This document shows positions 51,101 to 60,500 of a stretch of DNA of 64,000 nt, in pieces. This stretch comes from Psococerastis gibbosa. Its lineage: Eukaryota; Arthropoda; Insecta; Psocodea; Psocidae. A program made the translations under genes and the position numbers. The notes under the pieces are model-generated. The model was not told the origin of the DNA and searched no databases. It saw only the letters and a program-made list of their open reading frames with translations. Location: the NCBI GenBank assembly GCA_963971405.1, contig OZ020490.1, forward strand, positions 12,138,874 to 12,202,873, read 5' to 3'. Every line of letters begins with the position of its first letter. Within the stretch, counting starts at the first letter, position 1.

Positions 51101-54100
51101 GAGTTCCGGTATCTGGGATCGGTAATCACGAGAGACAACCGAGTAAGAGCAGACGTCATCAGCCGTATAAAAGCTGCCAATGTGGCTTACTTTCAAACGA
51201 GACCCCTTTTCAACTCCAGGCTTCTATCATGTACCACCAAAACTCGGCTCTATAAAACCCTCGTACTACCGGTTCTGCTGTATGGCGCGGAAGCTTGGAC
51301 GCTAACATCCAGGGAATGCGACGCACTGCGAGTGTTCGAGAACAAGATGCTCAGGCGGATTTTTGGTGGGATCATTGAGGACGGCAACTACAGAGCTAGA
51401 ACCAACGCAGAAATTCACGCCCTATACAAATCAGCTAGTGTCTTGGATCGTCTCAGGGGGCAGCGACTCCAATGGATAGGTCATGTAGTGAGAATGGACC
51501 CCTCCAGAGCAGCACGCGCTGTATGGGAGGCTCACTTGACCGAACCCAGACCCCTGGGAAGGCCAAGGAAGAGGTACCAGGACCAGATGGCGGATGACGT
51601 CCAAAAAATGGGCTTGCACCCAGAAACGTGGCGGACGGTGGCTTGTGATCGAGCGGAATGAAGAGGCATAGTACGTGCGGCCAAAAGTCCCCATGGGCTG
51701 TTAGCGCCACCCTAAGTCAAGTAAGTCAGAAACTTGTTAGTCTGATGATGGTGTAACACCGAAACAGCTGTAACTAATTTTTAATATTTTAACTTTTAAT
51801 AATATATATGTTTATGTGGAAATTGTGCAAATTTGTTTGATTTTAATACTTTACACATTAAGTTTCGTTTCCACGAAGTCACGAGAGAAACCCTACATTG
51901 GAGTGTTAAATAATATGATATTGCCAAAGTATGTAATTTTACTAGGGTAAAATATCGGTTGCCTCGAAATTTCCTATCCCAAAGCACTGAATTAATCGAT
52001 GGGATGCAGACCCGTAACCGGAATTTTATTTCGGGGAGAGCTGCGATCTAATAGTACTATATGTAGTGAAATGTCGTACATCTGGAAAGTTCAATTCTAT
52101 CTAGCTAAGAATCAAAAAATTTCCCCCCATCTAGTTACGAACATGATGGGACGATTCCGTTGTCTAGAAAGGGTAGATCAATACATTACAGCACAGTAAT
52201 AATGACAGGGTATGTAATGCATGAATTATCCATAGTTTCTTCTAAAAATTATTTTTTGTACAAAACCAAATCATTGTTTTGGAAAGCAACCTCTTAAGTT
52301 TTGTTACTCTAATTTACAGCTCTAAAACATACCTGAAGTTAGAAAGCATCGATAGAAAGGTTCCACAGAAAAGTTATTTTTTAGTACTTTTTCATTTCAC
52401 ATTGCTTTTTTTTAGCTAAGTCCCAGGTCACGGTGAGGGCAGATGAGAATTTACCTTAAATAGGCAGGACTTAATTTTGGATCAGTTAAAGCGCTAGTCT
52501 CAATTGACTACATGCTCACCAGTAGGGATGGGTTTTGCAAAGACTGGATCGTCACCCTCAAGCTTTTTCCAATGAATGCCTTCAACTTTTGGAAGCTTAA
52601 TCTCCAACTTAGACGGAAGCACCTTGGTCTTCAAGTCTTCGTTCTTTACGTCATGCGACAGCTGAATGGTCAAGGGCTCAGACAAATCTGGAAGGGTGAC
52701 AGTTAACTGGAATAAATTAAATGTTGGTTAAATTGATTGGAATCGAAAACGAAAATGCAAAAGAGCAAGCTGTAATTGAAAATACCTCTACATGATACAA
52801 ATCAGGGAAAAATATAACGGATAAAGAATTGTGTTCCGTTCTCGCACAAGGTAAAGAAAATAATCCCCATAGCCGATCAACAACACCGAAAACAGTGAGA
52901 CACAATGACACATCGTTTCATCAGAGACTGGTTGGACAGCTTCTTCGTCATGAGGCTACACGCTAGAGCCGATCTTTTGACTTTTGATTAACTCAGAACA
53001 TACATTGACGATTTATTTTATACTTTCTTGTACTTGTATTGTATAATTTAACAGAAATATATATTGTATTGTATACTGTAAAAAAAATCGTATGAGCTAG
53101 TGAGCTACTCCAGTTTTGATCACTTGAAGCAAGGAAAACTAATTTGGGACACAGCCAATCAGAATTCCCCACATTGAAATTCGAAGTTTTTTCTAATAAC
53201 ATGCAAATAATTTACGAGTAGGATCGGCGAATTGAAGGTCAGCTTCACAGAAATTAAAAACCTGCAACAGCGGTTTTCGAGGATCAAGAAATTAAGCGCG
53301 ATATTTAGAAAATTATTGGCATATTAGATTAGCTACATGGAAATAGAGGAAACTTTCAAATTTATAATTTCAAAGATTTATAGATTATTCATAAATAAAT
53401 AACAAATTAAGAAGACACCCGATTTTCGAACCTATCAAAATACCCGCTAGATTAAAGATGACGTCAGTCACGTCACGGTCACGCTGGCCGGCTTAGCGAA
53501 GGAGAGAAAGGAACAAATCAACAAAGCATTGTCCAGCCCGCCAAAAAGATTTATTTGACTCCTCATTGGGCTCATTCACATCACTCACATTTTGCCTATG
53601 GCTGGTTATAGGAAAGTGGAAACGTGGCATCAGGCTTCAAATATTATTTTTGGCGCGCGAATGCCCCAATGCAGCAATGCTTTAGTATTTAAGGTTCAAG
53701 TGGATTATTTACATTTTATGATGAATTGGCGGTAAATGTTAATTTGACGGTTGTAAAAAGTACCGGTAGTCTTCTACAACAGGTATGATTTATTCAAATT
53801 TAGGCAAGAAAACATTTTGATTGCTCGTTGGTACCTTCAAGCCTTACAGAGTCTTATCACGGTATATTACTCCAGTAATTTGCTCTAGGGATTTTTTTAG
53901 ATGCCCTATGCTTTACCTTATGGATTTTCCTCACCCCATGCTTATTATTTAAATACAAAATGAACTTACAGTTCGGTTGTCACATCTTATTAGAAGGTTC
54001 GACGCGTCAATGTTCCGCTTTAAGATATGAATTGCAACCAATTGCTCCGTTTGATACCAGTCATACCTAACATTTTCATTTGGACCAACATTTTTCAATA

Positions 54101-54110
54101 ATTCTGTCAT
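45006..54110 (-). CDS. SUGT1: SGT1 co-chaperone, copy A, four exons
   Basis: Minus-strand exons 53970-54110, 52520-52706, 48660-48817 and 45006-45107 give 588 nt, 195 residues plus stop. The first three exons have exactly the lengths of SGT1-B (141, 187, 158 nt). Domains are the same: CS (RYDWYQTEQLVAIHIL, PSKLEIKLPKVEGIHWKKLE), linker, SGS (GTDETRKAMNKSF, ESHGTVLSTNWGKVG). It ends EFKKL with TAA where copy B ends EFKKWD. By eye about 47 of 196 positions differ between the copies, with exon 2 the best conserved. Both copies keep intact frames and splice sites. This copy shares a 410-bp head-to-head spacer with PATL1 and is likely the one at the ancestral promoter. Confidence 0.92.
45566..45711. 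mobile_element. Fold-back element, constant-ends family (146 bp)
   Basis: TAAGGCGCTTATTCCACCAA, arms CGTCAATAGTGATAGTAAAT, centre GACGTGGTAGCAAACATT; right half is the inverse. It interrupts the left terminal segment of the Penelope-like element. Confidence 0.82.
45770..46279 (+). pseudogene. Penelope-like GIY-YIG endonuclease remnant
   Basis: The frame contains SGVYQLDCNDCGSLYIRQTG followed by RGFKERIAEHRRG, SAFAQHINTHSH and LDNLETIEIREA, the GIY-YIG endonuclease at the C-terminus of Penelope-like retroelements (GVY and LYI motifs, catalytic Arg in the RIAEHR helix). The first 45 or so residues do not look like the family. The reverse transcriptase is missing. Confidence 0.75.
46580..46855 (+). 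pseudogene. LINE C-terminal remnant (first of two)
   Basis: Plus frame reads LKFEITYNKYGERLNKVLIP, KILNELPPQMKKFKQMSELK and IKRWLVNGR then stop, the C-terminal signature of a Jockey/CR1-like reverse transcriptase, with an A-rich tail to about 46960. Confidence 0.65.
47150..47610 (+). pseudogene. LINE C-terminal remnant (second of two)
   Basis: KMVYHALVESVISYGITSWG, a segment with HAELLTFNKILKF, then after a frameshift near 47480 NKYGDRGNKVLIPKLFNEIP and KKWLLETQ with a stop at about 47605. Same family as 46580-46855 but a different copy, about 300 bp downstream. Confidence 0.7.
47611..48088. other. LINE 3' UTR and AT-rich intron sequence
   Basis: Probably the 3' UTR of the preceding LINE (to about 47800, ending CCCCTAGCTGGTGGAGTAAC and a TA-rich run); nothing recognised after it. 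Confidence 0.4.
48089..48234. mobile_element. Fold-back element, constant-ends family (146 bp)
   Basis: TTGAGGCGAAAAGTCCACCG, arms CTAGTTTTTAATAGTGAGCA, centre GACGTGGTAGCAGACATTAA; right half is the inverse, ending GCGCCTTAA. Confidence 0.82.
48283..48620. repeat. Dispersed repeat X (copy 3)
   Basis: Aligns with 30305-30560 in SGT1-B: CATTATCGCTAGTAGCCGGT, AAAAATTCATTATGGAAACA and CATAGTGTGAGG. Confidence 0.6.
48660..48817 (-). CDS. SUGT1: SGT1-A exon 3
   Basis: Acceptor ACATTACAG, donor TCTTTT/GTAAGT. It encodes GKNWDQVVKSLEVDDRDDLQ and EGTDETRKAMNKSF. Confidence 0.92.
48970..49022 (+). repeat. Short dispersed motif (GCCAAGGACGGGCGTTGGC), copy with purine tail
   Basis: GGCGTCAAATGGCCTACCAG followed by CCAAGGACGGGCGTTGGCTG and an A/G-rich tail. 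Confidence 0.55.
49285..50398 (-). pseudogene. Dead Tc1/mariner transposon
   Basis: The minus strand around 49430-49650 encodes QQDNDPKNSFKLMN, a stop, WFVDSRVDILLRSAQSPGFN and PIKNLWNDLMKKISNKELLW. This is the DD34E region of a Tc1 transposase. The normal SPDLNPIENLW box reads SPGFNPIKNLW, so the catalytic Glu is Lys, and an in-frame stop precedes it. Inverted AATAATAAGAACGCG segments lie near 49285 and 50384, probably terminal repeats; another copy of that motif lies at 49107. Non-functional. Confidence 0.75.
50399..50692 (-). pseudogene. Penelope-like GIY-YIG remnant (inverted copy)
   Basis: Minus-strand frame from about 50692 down to a TAA at 50399-50401 reads NCNVTYTGQTGRNFKNRINE, HRRAVGKQVCDSAFAEHL and LECIEFKKTLFNGCNLVNDA. 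It is the C-terminal GIY-YIG endonuclease of a second Penelope-like family. It meets an oppositely oriented piece of the same family at 50693. Confidence 0.72.
50693..50800 (+). pseudogene. Penelope-like C-terminal end, opposite orientation
   Basis: Plus frame TLFNCCNLVNDLIFIHLPP matches TLFNGCNLVNDAIFIHLSP of the adjacent minus copy. It continues to a stop near 50793 and then into the 3' UTR that was hit by the RTE insertion at 50821. Confidence 0.65.
50836..51661 (+). pseudogene. RTE reverse transcriptase, broken
   Basis: Catalytic box YADD is present near 50925. The frame is broken by a 20-base C-run (51055-51074) between KTKYLQVSR and RFEEVEEFRYLGS, and the C-terminal part resumes in another frame to a stop near 51661. 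The same domain order as the copy at 62008-63048. Confidence 0.85.
51055..51074. repeat. Poly-C tract (20 bases)
   Basis: An uninterrupted C run inside the RTE frame. The family member at 62008 has no such run at the matching place. Confidence 0.85.
51734..51780 (+). ncRNA. Hammerhead-ribozyme-like motif in Penelope 3' region
   Basis: TTAGT / CTGATGA / T / GGTG-TAA-CACC / GAAAC / AGCTGTA / ACTAA. CTGATGA and GAAA are the two conserved hammerhead core strings. TTAGT and ACTAA can form stem I, GGTG and CACC stem II, and the short self-complementary CAGCTG a minimal stem III. One extra T lies between the core and stem II, a deviation from the classic fold. Penelope-like elements are known to carry hammerheads in this position. 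Activity is inferred, not shown. Confidence 0.55.
52200..52400. repeat. Unclassified repeat shared with 24362-24520
   Basis: TTTTTTGTACAAAACCAAAT, GCATCGATAGAAAGGTTCCA and AAGTTATTTTTTAGT match the GNL3-intron copy in order. Confidence 0.5.
52520..52706 (-). CDS. SUGT1: SGT1-A exon 2 (CS domain)
   Basis: Acceptor TTTATTCCAG, donor ACTG/GTGAGC. It encodes LTVTLPDLSEPLTIQLSHDV and KLEIKLPKVEGIHWKKLEGD. Confidence 0.92.
53970..54110 (-). CDS. SUGT1: SGT1-A exon 1
   Basis: ATG at 54108-54110, MTELLKNVGPNENVRYDWYQ, donor ACT/GTAAGT. 47 codons. Confidence 0.9.
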
Positions 54111-54520
54111 CTTTAAAAGTATCTCTTAAGTCTAAATTATAATGAAAATTATAAATTCCGACCCCTTCTTTTACTGTCTTTCTAGTTTCTTTTGTTGTTT
54201 CACTAAATTCACTTGTTTGTTTTCAATGTTTTGTTTCCATCTAAAGCCACGTGAATATACAAAAACCGCATTGGAAATTATTGCGCTTAATAATTTTTAA
54301 AATAGGTAAATTCATTTAAAAAATAAAATATTTTTAAAATTAACAAAAATAAGTCATTTTCTATAGCCGTAGTAAATTTTCAGTCGAATAATATTTTAAA
54401 ATTTAGAGCGCGCCAAATTTTCAAGTCTAAAACCACGCTGTTTGCATGTCTAGTCGCCATTTTGAAATTTGATTTTATTTGATTTCCAAAAAATAACAAT
54501 GACATTTATATACTATTCAA
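54111..54520. promoter_or_regulatory. Shared promoter region of SGT1-A and PATL1
   Basis: 410 bp between two divergent start codons. No TATA box or named site is assigned. Confidence 0.5.
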
Positions 54521-54559
54521 ATGGCTGATTCTTTTTTTGAACTGAAAAACTCTTATCCA
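54521..54559 (+). CDS. PATL1: PATL1 exon 1
   Basis: ATG, MADSFFELKNSYP, donor CCA/GTAAGT. Thirteen codons; similar to the start of insect Pat1. Confidence 0.8.
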
Positions 54560-57500
54560 GTAAGTACTCCAATTTGATAGCTGCATTTTGCTTTTAGTAT
54601 TTGGAAACACCTAACCCGATTGTCCTAGGCCAGCTGGATAGACACAAGTTATAGTAGGTAGGTCATCTCTACGTGATCATGCCTTTCTCTGTGGAGACTA
54701 GCCATAAAATAAGTAATTTTCTATTATCATGAAGACGTGGCATTAATCCTTATATTATTATAAGGCGCGGCAGGTTAGACTGCAGAAGTGATCATCAAAT
54801 ATTAAATGACCAAACTTTAACGTGGAGGCTTGGAGCATAGGTTCCAGTCCAGAATCGTTGATACTCACATACTCGCATCTACCCTCTCTACCCTCTGCAT
54901 TGACTCACGTTGGCTTATCTGAATCGTATTGTGTTCCAGGAGCAAGATGGAGAATGTGTTGATTTGGACGAAGAGGAGTATGATGCATTGAACGATGAAA
55001 CATTTGGTTCTGATGCCTATGGTAGGTTAAAAGAATATCAACATAGTATAAGAGGCAGTTGAAGGCATTAAAAAAAACTCCGACTCTGGTCATTTTTCAT
55101 GGAGAAAATTCAATAATATATATATAGTATAGAAGACGAACCAGGGGAACGAGCATTTTCCATGAAGGCCTACAAATGTTTAATCTGCTGCAGAAAGCTA
55201 TCAAAGATGCCTTAAACTTAAGGGAGTTCAAAAAGTAAAATTGTGGAGGATGTAAAAAAGAAGAGGACGTAGAGCAGTAGTTTCGTGGATTAAACATTAG
55301 TGCGAGGCACTACTTCAAATCACAACTACTACTACTACTACTGGAAGCTATCTTTTATGGTGATCTACCGTTATGAGGGCTATGGCTTATAAGTTATAAA
55401 GTTTTAAATATCCTTAAATTCTCTCCTTCCTAACTTTTAGCACATAGCAACATACTAACGTGTCCATAACGTTTTGATGACAACTCTACGGCCTGCACTT
55501 GACATTTTAATTGATTTCGGTACTGAAATGTACCATTCTCCTTTATTGGTCAGTTAAGATTGTGCTGTGTTTCGGCTCAAGTGCCTCAAGAATCAAGATC
55601 CAAGATGACTATATGACCATTTGCGTTTTCATATCTGTTGGTTTTTGCTTGGCATTAATTTAAGTGTTTTATCTAGTTCCTGAAGAGGACTGGGAAGATA
55701 CTCACAACCTCCTTTCCGCCGCTGCAGAAATCAGCCCCACCGTTGACGACGATGATGTTGACCTTGACGTAGCCAACTTACTTGGACGTTTAGGACTAGA
55801 TGACGAAGCTTCTGGCTATAATGTAAGTATGATGTTTTCGCCGGACATATTTTCAGCCGAGTTGCCCAGCAAATGCTGCATTTTTAGCATATACAACTAC
55901 AGCCATACCAAGTTGAATCCACCAGAACAGAGCCTGTTCCAAACTGCGGCAGCCTTGGTTGTTTGCACAGCGTTAGCAGGGGGATATGGTGGGTCATGAT
56001 ATGGTGCTGAGATCATACCAGTCACTCCAAGTGCGTGTCGAGTCCTGGTCACCTCCGAATTAATCGTGTGACTTTATTACGTTCCCCAAGTAGTTGCGAA
56101 TCCTCTATAGTCAGGAGGTCGACCCTGTCGGTCAACTCCCCAAGGTGAAAGAGTGCTCTTTGGTTGCCTCATGTTAATAAACAGACTTACTCCCTCCGCC
56201 AGACTGACAGGGTTGCTTAAATCAGAAATGCTGAAAGCAGGCGTTGGAATACGAGCAAATACAACAGAAACTATCCTTGTCAACTAAGCCTCCTATTAGC
56301 AATTTGTGGTGTGATTTGGGTGAATGAGGGCAGTGCAAATCCTCAGGAGGTGTCCGTCCGTACTTCTGAATTTGCATAGCGGCAGTTTCCGTCGTTTTCG
56401 GAAGAGGTTCTATCTATTAAGTTGACAGTGCTATTTTTTTATTCACAAACTGTAGCTGTCGTTGGTTTTACAGGACCATCAAAATGGTAGATTTGAAATT
56501 GAAAGACAACGAGCTCACACCATTGCGCAACAGCCGCAAAATGCTGTGGCTCAGCTGCTGCAAGCTCCCGTGGCTAGGCAACCGCAAAATATCGCGGCTC
56601 ACCCGCCGCACAACACCATCGCTCAGCTGCTGCAAAGGTCACCACCAATGCCACTGTACCCTCCATCTTTCGCAAAGGTTCCGGTAAGTATTAGATTGAT
56701 TATTATTTCGCAAATAGGTGACTGCAGTCAATTGAGTTCACGGAGCAGTTATGAGCCTCAGAAAAGGCCCGAAAGTTCGAATTTAATGTAGAAGTGACAC
56801 AGGGCTGCCCAGTTCTTCCTCCCAGCCGCATTCCCGACGTCTACAGAGCTCCTAATTGTGATAGGTGTTCCCAAAAAATCCGTTACTCTTGAAACAAATA
56901 TTTATTTTTATTTGTTTTCATATATCGGCCAGGACATGTAGACTAGTGGTGCAGACTCCGACTTTCACACTTGCTACATTTTCTGACCTTAAGACGGGTC
57001 CCGGGCCTTCCTAGTGTAAGAGAGGGCTTTATAGCCCTATCTCCGCTGGGTGGGCATAGTAACAGAACAAACTTCTATTTATTTATTTTATATATATTAT
57101 TGGACATGGAACCAAATTAGATGTTCTCAGAAACATAGCCAAAGCATCTGGCAAGTGTAGGTCCTGAACCAGCAACCACCAGTTATAACTTACAAACAAG
57201 TAATAATTGTCAAAAGTCATAGAGTAGTCTAGAGGAAAACAGAGTGTGTCAAATTAAGCCATTTAGTTTTGTCAGGGCATATAGAGTAGTGCTACGGACT
57301 TTAACCGGACAGGTTGTTTGTTCTGGCCAAGCTTCAGAGGGCATGTAGTAGTAGTAGTTGTTAGTTAGTTAGTTAGTTTACGTGTCCGGGCCATCAGGAC
57401 ACGTTCCGCCAGAAAATTGCGGCCTGGATGGCCTTGCCAGTTCCCTGGTCCAAGTCCCCTTGCGTGATAGGGCAGCTCATCCTTGGACAGATCAGAAGAT

Positions 57501-60500
57501 GCCGATCGTCCTGCAGGGCTCCGCAGTCGCACATGGGGTTATCAGAAAGTCCCCAACGCACGAGATTGCTACGGAACCGTGTCACTCCTACCCTCAACCT
57601 ATTGAGACTTTTGTCGTAGTTGTTGTTGTTGGGCTATAGGGACTCAGGCCGCTACTTGGGCCCATAAGTCCGCCCTACTCTTCTACTGCAATTTTATCAT
57701 ATTGCTGAACTTCAGAATCTCCCGTGGCCTGAGGTTCATTTGACACTCTGCATCGGCCACCGCAAACTCCAAGTGTTCCAAACGTGAACGCCAGATTGCT
57801 GGACAGTCTGCTAGTATAGTACGTTTCGTTTTCACTTTCACAATAGCGACACTCAGGATTGGTCGGCATTCCAATTCGTGATAGGTGTTGCCAGAAAGGT
57901 CCGTGCCCTGTGAGGAGGGCAATTACTCTCTGCGCGCCACTACGCCTGAGTCTAAGCAGCTCTTCGGTCAGCTTCATCGAATGGTCGGCAATGCATAATC
58001 GTGAATGCCGGAACGTCTGCATACCCCACTCATGAGAAAACTTTTCTGCCATCCAGCTGTGTACATGCGCGCATGCGCTCTGACGCGGCTCCAGGCTATG
58101 GGGAGGAAAGGCTCTGGCCCAATGGGATTTAGTTCAGCACCATGCTTTGCCAATTCGTCAGCAGCCTCGTTGTCTGGGATTCCTTCATGTCCCGGCACCC
58201 ACATCACCTTGATCTGGTTCTTACGTGAAAGCTTGTTTATTGTCACCTTACATTCCCTGACGATATGGGACGTGACAATGGGTTGGATTAAAGCCTTTAT
58301 AGCTGCTTGGCTATCGCTGCATACGACAATGGTCCTGTTTTTGATATTGGTGTAGCACACATTCTCAGTGCCTGGTCAATTGCATAAGCATCTGCTTGGA
58401 ACACTGTTGCCCATTTCCCCAATGGCATCGAGAGAGACACCTGCAGCTCATCACTATTATTCCAGCACCTGCTGACTGGTCAGTTAAGGATCCGTCCGTG
58501 AAGAGTACAAGATCCTCTGGGTTATAAGGAACGGCTCCGTCCGCCCAATCGTTTCGCTCTGGAAGTAAAATGTCCACCTTAGAGGGAATATCTTCCTTTG
58601 GGCATCTGTCTTTAGGCATTTGCAGTTCAGCCGACTTGATGCTCATATCAGCGTGGCCGCCTTTAACAGGACGCGGGTGCATGAGCTTAAGCTGCAGGAA
58701 GCAGGTCCCGGGAATTCCTAATATCGTGTAAGAGAGGGCTTTATAGCTTTGTTGACTTAGTAATTGTCATTATTTATTTTATGTTTGTCTTAGACCGTGG
58801 AAGAACTTGAAAGGGAGTTCCGGAAACCGACTGCCCAATCGTACCCCCCACCACCGCAAGTCACAAGTCACATGGTCCCCAGTCCCCAGAGCGGACTCAC
58901 ATCCGCAGGTATTTGGATGATACATTATTATTAGATTATTATTAGTTTCATGATTCAACCAAAGCGTGCCGAAGTTGTAACGGCTGCTTTTGAGCAATAT
59001 TGTCTATTAATTATCATAGCTTCATTTCAATTCGCCTGAAAACACGATCTACGAATTTGACACTACAGTCAGATGCTTTCTGCAAGTTTTTGTTGGGGGT
59101 GAGATCAAGCTGGGACAGTCTTTCCCTTGTGGAAAGACATTGCTTCCTGTTTATTTTACTGTTTATTTAACTGATCATTTTTATTTGTTTCAGGATTGTT
59201 GCCCTTCCCCCGTAGGACCGGTTTTCCCCCTTCTCCAAACTCCCCAGGACCCCCACCAGGAATGGGTCCTCTTCACCGAAATATCCCCCCCGGTCTGTTC
59301 CCCCCCGGTCTGGACATGCAGGTCAGGGCGAAAGGATTGTCGCCCCAGGGCAACCGGGGCCCGATGCCACCCCTTCAGGGTAAGCCAATGGGCTTGTTCA
59401 GCACCCCGCCCCCTCATTTGCCGCCGGTAAGTCCATTTTTTTTTTCTTGAAAAGTGAAAATTGATTTTGGGTTCCATCAGATACATTTTTTTTCTTCTTT
59501 GGCCGTAACTCACATGCACCAAAGTTATATGTATTTTTTTTTTTAAATTTATGAAAATTCATACATATTCCCGTATAGAAACTCGAAATTTAAACCCACA
59601 CCAAAATTTTACCCTAGGAATTATTTACGAAAAAACGATTATAGTACTTGTCCTAATTGACTCGTATCTGTACTTAGTTAAGTCAAGCTTTCGCCTGTTT
59701 CAATGCGTAAATGGTAAGCTTGACTCAGCTTGTCCATTATCGCTTGTAGCCGGTGTAGATTGGCATCGAGAACATATATCAGTTTGCCAATGGGTGCCAA
59801 CGGCCTTACCAAGTTGAATCCACGAGAGCAGAGCGTGTTTCAAACTTGATAGTGTGCACAGCGTTGGCAGGGGAACATGGTGGGACATGATAACGCGCTG
59901 TGACTATACCAGTCAGCCTACGTGCGTGTCCAGTCCTGTTCACCTCCGATTTAATTGTGTGACTTTACCATGTTCCCCAAGTGGTTTGGAATCCACTATA
60001 ATCAGGAGGTCCACCCTGTCAGTCAACTCCCCTGCTCCTCGAGGTGAAGGAGCCAGCCCTTAGGGTGCCTCAAGTTAATAAACAGACTCACTCCCCCCGC
60101 TAGGTTGACAGGGTTTCTTTAAGTAAAAATTCTGATAGCAGGCGTTAGAAAAAAAAAAAAAGAAAGTTTGCCAACGGCCATAAATGCATACGGAAACAAT
60201 ACAAATAATTTCCGAAATCCATTGGACAAGTGACCTATGGCCTAGGTCCAGCCTGTCCTGATTGATAAATTGGAAAGCACGTACGGGTTTTTTATTTCTG
60301 TTTTCCTTACAATTTTTATATTTCAGGAGATGATGATGAGACCCCCGCAAGACAAGCTGGGGTTGAGACTCATGTTCCCGCCGCCCATGGGATTCCCCAT
60401 GGTCCCCCCGCATCCCGGTGTCATACGTTTCTTGCCCCCTACTGCGAGAAATCTTTTCCCGCCTATGTTTCCTCAGGTAATTTTTTTACTACTATCTTTA

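Larger units (their letters stand above)
50821..51727 (+). mobile_element. RTE-type LINE, 5'-truncated, with 11-bp target duplication
   Basis: Flanked by AGAAACTTGTT at 50810-50820 and 51728-51738. The body encodes reverse-transcriptase fragments (YADDLNVISHTKTEVDAL; then TRLYKTLVLPVLLYGAEAWT; RLQWIGHVVRMDPSRAARAV) and ends in the short repeats AAGTCAAGTAAGTC, as RTE elements do. Confidence 0.88.

Noticed and set aside
29321..54110. The two SGT1 genes as an allelic (haplotig) artefact
   Set aside because: About a quarter of residues differ and the introns have diverged almost completely, too much for alleles. The ordered flanking duplication also fits true tandem duplication.
57382..58355. 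Plus-strand frames at 57.4-58.4 kb as PATL1 exons
   Set aside because: The minus strand encodes recognisable LINE RNase H and knuckle domains, while the plus frames have no similarity to Pat1 and disagree in phase.
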